Source: UBA2093 sp044340485 (GTDB lineage Bacteria; Actinomycetota; Acidimicrobiia; Acidimicrobiales; Ilumatobacteraceae). From it: a stretch of DNA of 17,556 nt. A program made the position numbers and the translations under genes. The notes beneath the pieces are model-generated. The model saw nothing but the letters and a program-made list of their open reading frames with translations, was not told the origin of the DNA and did not search any database. The stretch covers positions 1 through 17,556 of the forward strand of contig JBIITN010000032.1 of assembly GCA_044340485.1 (NCBI GenBank). Direction: 5' to 3'. Each line of letters opens with the position of its first letter. Position 1 is the stretch's first letter. Below are positions 14,230 to 17,556 of this stretch, in pieces.

Positions 14230-14235
14230 AAAGGA
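14230..14235 (+). promoter_or_regulatory. Ribosome binding site that fixes the whiB1 start
   Basis: AAAGGA precedes the GTG at 14244 by 8 bp. The frame is open from a GTG at 14175, but that start lacks such a site, and its first 23 residues would be translated from the two dyads. Confidence 0.7.
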
Positions 14236-14243
14236 ACACCACA

Positions 14244-14612
14244 GTGTCAATCCTTGCGTCCAGTCTTGCTCTCGGAGGCGCCGACTACACATGGCGTCGT
14301 AGCGCGCTTTGTCGCGACACCGATCCCGAATTGTTTTTCCCTATCGGAACCACTGGACAGGCTTTGCTCCAAATCTCACGAGCAAAAGAAGTGTGTTGTG
14401 AGTGCCCAGTGAAGTTTGAATGTCTCGACTTCGCGATGGAGACGAACCAAGACACCGGAATCTGGGGCGGGACCTCTGAAGAAGAGCGCCGTCAGATGCG
14501 TCGTGAAGCAGCTGCTCGCGCGCGTGCCGCCCGAATTTCAACGAACAACTCGGGGCCAGGCGACGTAGTGGCCGCTAGTCCTCTCCCTGCAGAGGAACTC
14601 GCAGATCAATAA
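14244..14612 (+). CDS. whiB1: WhiB family iron-sulfur transcriptional regulator, WhiB1-like
   Basis: A 122-residue WhiB protein. The four cluster Cys are C23, C51, C54 and C60 in the C-xn-CxxC-x5-C pattern (ALCRDTDPELFFPIGTTG, then VCCECPVKFEC); an extra C52 adjoins C51. The turn motif GIWGG (72-76) and the basic region SEEERRQMRREAAARARAAR (78-97) complete the DNA- and sigma-factor-binding part. Similarity to M. tuberculosis WhiB1 is strong, and the tail-to-tail neighbour pdtaS is the same as there (Rv3219 and Rv3220c). WhiB1 binds the primary sigma factor, and its 4Fe-4S cluster reacts with nitric oxide. The C-terminal 25 residues are a variable acidic/Pro tail overlapping the end of pdtaS by 38 bp. 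Upstream dyads suggest regulated expression. Confidence 0.93.
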   Translation: MSILASSLALGGADYTWRRSALCRDTDPELFFPIGTTGQALLQISRAKEVCCECPVKFECLDFAMETNQDTGIWGGTSEEERRQMRREAAARARAARISTNNSGPGDVVAASPLPAEELADQ

Positions 14613-16110
14613 CCGTGCCAGCGCGTCCTGCGTGACGCGTCAGTTGCATCTCTAGCAATTCTTCTGGTTGTGCTGGACGAATCTCGATAGATCCAGCGAG
14701 TTCGGTTGTCACCAACGTGCGAACAATTGACAGACCAAGACCGGTTGCTGTCGTTAAATCAAAGTCGGCATTGATTCCCTTACCGTCATCAACTACAAGA
14801 ACTCGCAACTCGTCATCAGATGCGCCCAATTGGATAGCGACGTTTCCGCCGCCCTCGCCTGGCGGAAAACCGTGATCGACAGCGTTTTGCAATAACTCGG
14901 TAAGGACCACCGACAATGGCGTGGCGATGTGTGCCGGCAAACGACCTCCGTCGCCTGACACGGTAAACCGCACCGGTCGATCAGGTGATTGCAAACTCTC
15001 TTCCACCAAACGCACGAGCGGACGAACAATGTCGACAAATGTGACGTCATCACCTGCTTCGTGCGACAACGTTTCATGCACGAGTGCGATCGTGCGTATG
15101 CGGCGCACGGACTCTGCAACGGCTGCTTTTGCCTCGTCAGATTCAAGCCTGCGTGCCTGCAGTCGCAACAGAGAAGAAATCGTTTGCAGATTGTTCTTCA
15201 CGCGGTGATGTATCTCTCGAATGGTCGCGTCTTTCGACAAAATCAGACGATCACGTCGACGTAGTTCAGTAACGTCACGCAACAACATCACAGCACCAGC
15301 AACACTTCGTTCACCTGTACTTACGTCGGTATCAACCAACGGAATACAGCGGGTCAACAACGTCACGTCGTGTCCTTGATCGAATTCTTCAATCACAGGC
15401 AATCCGCGTTCAAAAACATTGGTGACAGCGGTGTCAATGACTCCCAGTTCTGCCAATGTTTGCCCCACTGCATTTGTGCTGACTCCTACCCGATGAAGAG
15501 CAGAGGTCGCATTAGGTGATGCGTACTTGATGTGATGTTGAGCGTCGAACACAATCGCACCGTCACCCACTCGTGGCGCGACACTTGCGTTAGGAACGCG
15601 TCCGGCGAATGGAAACTGCCCATTGCTGACCATCACAGCAAACTTGCCAAAGAGTTCTAGATATGTACGTTCAAGCACTCCCGGTGCGCGGCCACTGCGT
15701 GTGTTCCACTCCCGTGTCATCACAGCGATAACTTCACCGTTGTGGCGCACGGGAATCACCATCATTCGTGTCTCGCCTGAATATTCAGGTGAGAAGTCCT
15801 CAATGTGTTGTGGTGCTTCAATCTCGCCCTCGACTATCGCCGCTGTTGCATACGCCTCGCGGAGCAATGGCTTTTCTGAATCACTGGCAAATGTGCCAAC
15901 CCAGTCGGACTGATACAGCGTTTGTCCGGTGGCGGCACGAACTTGACCAAGAACAACCCACTTGTCATTGTTCACCGGGACATACAGCAGCAAGTCGGCG
16001 AAACAAAAATCGGCGAGCATCCCCCATTCGCCCACCAAATTCACCAAATGCGATGTTTGTTCCTTGGTGTAGTTGGTGTGTTGTCGAAGTAGTTCGGTGA
16101 TGCTTGCCAT
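14575..16110 (-). CDS. pdtaS: PdtaS-type cytoplasmic sensor histidine kinase (GAF-PAS-HisKA_2-HATPase)
   Basis: A 511-residue soluble histidine kinase. N-terminal GAF domain (about 12-165), PAS domain (about 180-285), HisKA_2 phosphoacceptor helix EIHHRVKNNLQTISSLLRLQ (299-318; H301/H302), N-box LTELLQNAVDHGF (403-415; N409), G1 VDDGKGI (440-446) and G2 TGLGLSIV (456-463). No membrane helices. In M. tuberculosis, PdtaS partners the ANTAR-domain RNA-binding regulator PdtaR in anti-termination control and has been linked to nitric oxide and copper sensing. No pdtaR is in the window, which is usual since it lies elsewhere in mycobacteria. The gene follows DUF3107 by 45 bp on the same strand, without an obvious ribosome binding site, and overlaps the end of whiB1. 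Confidence 0.94.
   Translation of the reverse strand: MASITELLRQHTNYTKEQTSHLVNLVGEWGMLADFCFADLLLYVPVNNDKWVVLGQVRAATGQTLYQSDWVGTFASDSEKPLLREAYATAAIVEGEIEAPQHIEDFSPEYSGETRMMVIPVRHNGEVIAVMTREWNTRSGRAPGVLERTYLELFGKFAVMVSNGQFPFAGRVPNASVAPRVGDGAIVFDAQHHIKYASPNATSALHRVGVSTNAVGQTLAELGVIDTAVTNVFERGLPVIEEFDQGHDVTLLTRCIPLVDTDVSTGERSVAGAVMLLRDVTELRRRDRLILSKDATIREIHHRVKNNLQTISSLLRLQARRLESDEAKAAVAESVRRIRTIALVHETLSHEAGDDVTFVDIVRPLVRLVEESLQSPDRPVRFTVSGDGGRLPAHIATPLSVVLTELLQNAVDHGFPPGEGGGNVAIQLGASDDELRVLVVDDGKGINADFDLTTATGLGLSIVRTLVTTELAGSIEIRPAQPEELLEMQLTRHAGRAGTVIDLRVPLQGED
14579..14596. terminator. Hairpin inside the whiB1/pdtaS tail-to-tail overlap
   Basis: TCCTCT (14579-14584), a 6-base loop and AGAGGA (14591-14596) form a perfect stem within the 38-bp overlap of the two coding ends. 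It might terminate both transcripts. There is no T-run on either strand, and it is coding sequence for both genes. Confidence 0.3.
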
Positions 16111-16155
16111 AAACGTTGGCTTTTGAAATATTCGGCTACGGGAATGCCGGCCGTG

Positions 16156-16392
16156 TCAGCCACCGAAACCGATACGGCGGTCGGCGCCAGAAGAGCCGAT
16201 CTCGACGTAGGCAATCTTTGCTGACGGAATCGCGATGTCGCGACCGCGCTTGTCGACAATCCATAAGGTGTTCGTCTTTCCGGACAGAGCATCTTCGATC
16301 GCCGCCTTTAATGTTTGGCGAGCTTTCTCGTCATCTTCGAGTTCAAGCGAAATTTCTCGTGGTGCCTGTGTCACGCCAATCCGAATGTCCAC
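16156..16392 (-). CDS. DUF3107 family protein
   Basis: A 78-residue protein of the actinobacterial DUF3107 family (the M. tuberculosis relative is the small protein TB9.4, Rv3208A, from memory). Family features are the VDIRIGV N-terminus, REISLELEDD, a central helix DEKARQTLKAAIEDALSG, TLWIVDKRGRDIAIPSAKIA and the RRIGFG C-terminus. Function is not established. The chosen start is the GTG at 16392, preceded by AAGGAG (16402-16407) with 9-bp spacing; the frame is open from 16419, but that start would translate through the ribosome binding site and add nine residues absent from relatives. It lies between mrp (94 bp upstream) and pdtaS (45 bp downstream) on the same strand, so all three may share transcripts. 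Confidence 0.9.
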   Translation of the reverse strand: MDIRIGVTQAPREISLELEDDEKARQTLKAAIEDALSGKTNTLWIVDKRGRDIAIPSAKIAYVEIGSSGADRRIGFGG

Positions 16393-16401
16393 GTCTAATA
16401 A

Positions 16402-16407
16402 CTCCTT
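16402..16407 (-). promoter_or_regulatory. Ribosome binding site that fixes the DUF3107 start
   Basis: AAGGAG on the minus strand lies 9 bp before the GTG at 16392. It is the strongest Shine-Dalgarno sequence in this part of the window and argues against the longer reading frame beginning at 16419. Confidence 0.7.
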
Positions 16408-16486
16408 CACTCTCAACATTTGGCATTCGACTGATCGATGCCTGTGTCGTTTGCACTCAACCGTAGTGCCTCTCGCCTTGTTGCGA

Positions 16487-17556
16487 CTACGACAACAGCT
16501 TCAGTTTTTTTGAAAAGACTTTCTTTGGGCGCATTTCTTCAACTTTCGCCGCGAGGTCGTGGAACACCTGGCCCGCCTCAGACTCTGGAGCGACCGCAGC
16601 AATGGGGCGCCCATCGTCGCCTCCCTCGCGCATGGCCGGCACGAGAGGGATCTGTGCGAGAAGTGGCACACCGAGTTCGTCGGCAAGTTCCTGACCGCCA
16701 CCGTTACCAAATAACTCATAGCGCTTGCCGTCATCACCGGTGAACCACGACATGTTTTCAATAACACCGCGCACGGGGAGATTGACCTTTTTTGCCATGA
16801 ATGCGGACATGCGTGCAACTTTTTGTGCAGCCTCTTGCGGCGTTGTCACGATCAACACTTCTGCTTTGGGCAAATACTGACTAAGGCTCAATGCGATGTC
16901 GCCAGTTCCCGGTGGCATGTCGATTAGTAGATAGTCGGGTTCATCCCAATACACATCGGTGAGGAATTGTTCGAGTGCTTTGTGCAACATTGGTCCACGC
17001 CAAATCACGGCTTGTCCGTCGGGGACAAAGTATCCAATAGAGATACAGCGAACGCCGTAAGACTCTGGTGGCAACAACATTTGATCAATTGCGACTGGCT
17101 CACGATCAGCACCGAGCATTCGCGGAATTGAAAATCCGTAGATGTCTGCATCAACAACACCAACAGAGTGTCCGGCTGCAGCCAAGGCGACCGCGAGGTT
17201 TGTTGTGACACTGCTTTTGCCTACTCCACCTTTTCCAGAGGAAATGAGAAGAGGACGAGTCTTGCAATCGGGCTGTGCAAATGGAATTGCGCGACCTTCT
17301 GCGTGGCCATGCGCTTGTGTGGAACCTGCCGTTGCGGCGGCGTCGCCGTGCACAATTTGACGCACCTTTGCGCGTTCGGCGTCGGTCATCACACCGAAGT
17401 TCACATTCACCGACGACACTCCAGGAAGTGCAGTGAGTGCATTACTCACGCGATTGTTGATTTCGTTGCGAAGAGGGCATCCAGGAACGGTGAGCACCAC
17501 CGTGAGAGTCACTGAAGAGTCTGAAGCATCAATGACGCGCACCATGCCGAGATCAA
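16487..17556 (-). CDS. mrp: Mrp/NBP35-type ATP-binding iron-sulfur carrier protein, N-terminus cut by the window edge
   Basis: At least 355 residues of an Mrp-family P-loop ATPase that carries or delivers iron-sulfur clusters. The frame stays open to the right edge, where it reads Asp-Leu-Gly-Met-Val-Arg, the usual middle of the DUF59/MIP18-like domain (VDLGMVR), so about 20-25 N-terminal residues are missing; an in-frame ATG at 17545 is internal. Counting from that Met: the end of DUF59 to about 65, deviant Walker A SSGKGGVGKSS (102-112), VVDADIYGFSIPRMLG (130-145), a DMPPGTGD motif and a C-terminal alpha/beta half. The CxxC seen in many proteobacterial Mrp proteins is absent; the matching region reads MSWFTGDDGKRYELFG, and a mycobacterial Mrp likewise seems to lack it (from memory). 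Clients could include WhiB1, UdgB and the FrhB-like protein (inference). Confidence 0.95.
   Translation of the reverse strand, partial: DLGMVRVIDASDSSVTLTVVLTVPGCPLRNEINNRVSNALTALPGVSSVNVNFGVMTDAERAKVRQIVHGDAAATAGSTQAHGHAEGRAIPFAQPDCKTRPLLISSGKGGVGKSSVTTNLAVALAAAGHSVGVVDADIYGFSIPRMLGADREPVAIDQMLLPPESYGVRCISIGYFVPDGQAVIWRGPMLHKALEQFLTDVYWDEPDYLLIDMPPGTGDIALSLSQYLPKAEVLIVTTPQEAAQKVARMSAFMAKKVNLPVRGVIENMSWFTGDDGKRYELFGNGGGQELADELGVPLLAQIPLVPAMREGGDDGRPIAAVAPESEAGQVFHDLAAKVEEMRPKKVFSKKLKLLS

Noticed and set aside
14014..14243. CRP site (TGTGA-N6-TCACA) upstream of whiB1, as known in M. tuberculosis
   Set aside because: GTGA and TCAC occur at 14061 and 14083 but 18 bp apart, not 6; no canonical site is visible.
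14175..14243. Longer WhiB1 starting at the GTG at 14175
   Set aside because: The AAAGGA site at 14230-14235 is correctly spaced for the GTG at 14244, and the extra residues are not WhiB-like.

Overview
The window is chromosomal sequence from an actinobacterium, most likely an Acidimicrobiia-type lineage with moderate G+C (inference). The evidence is a WhiB-family regulator (WhiB1-like), a PdtaS-type histidine kinase, a DUF3107 protein, the actinobacterial trio of histidine phosphatase (MSMEG_4193 type), DUF3090 and SCO1664-family protein, an F420-hydrogenase beta-type protein, and abundant acyl-CoA metabolism. I see no tRNA, rRNA, CRISPR array, insertion sequence, phage gene or toxin-antitoxin pair. 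Genes are densely packed, and no gene-free stretch exceeds 300 bp; the longest is about 230 bp, upstream of whiB1.

Layout, left to right. Positions 1-113 hold a 46-bp tandem repeat that includes the stop codon of an acyl-CoA dehydrogenase (98-1342, minus). Divergent from it are a small stand-alone winged-helix protein (1514-1789) and a protein resembling the C-terminal half of GlnD, with two ACT domains and no nucleotidyltransferase (1801-2943). An FrhB-like iron-sulfur oxidoreductase (3040-4233) has a well-formed leaderless promoter and ends against a family 5 uracil-DNA glycosylase (4235-4918, minus). The phosphatase, DUF3090 and SCO1664 trio runs from 4936 to 6862. It converges on an acyl-CoA ligase (6897-8438, minus) across an array of three palindromes spaced 29 bp apart.

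An SMP-30-like lactonase (8538-9461) and an unrecognised 330-residue protein (9486-10478) converge on the etfB-etfA operon (10483-12242, minus). A lipid kinase (12352-13278) converges on a glycerophosphodiester phosphodiesterase (13291-14013, minus). whiB1 (14244-14612) follows a region rich in dyad symmetry and overlaps the end of pdtaS (14575-16110, minus) tail to tail by 38 bp. DUF3107 (16156-16392, minus) and an Mrp-type iron-sulfur carrier ATPase (16487 to the right edge, minus, N-terminus cut off) complete the window.

Functionally, the acyl-CoA dehydrogenase, the acyl-CoA ligase and the electron transfer flavoprotein fit one fatty-acid or organic-acid beta-oxidation theme: activation, oxidation and electron transfer. 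The lipid kinase and phosphodiesterase fit phospholipid turnover. WhiB1, PdtaS, Mrp, UdgB and the FrhB-like protein all carry, or deliver, iron-sulfur clusters or take part in redox and nitric-oxide type signalling. The strongest leads beyond routine annotation are the GlnD-like double-ACT protein coupled to a winged-helix protein, the palindrome array at 6849-6926, the dyads upstream of whiB1, and the recurrence of dyad symmetry at all five tail-to-tail gene junctions.
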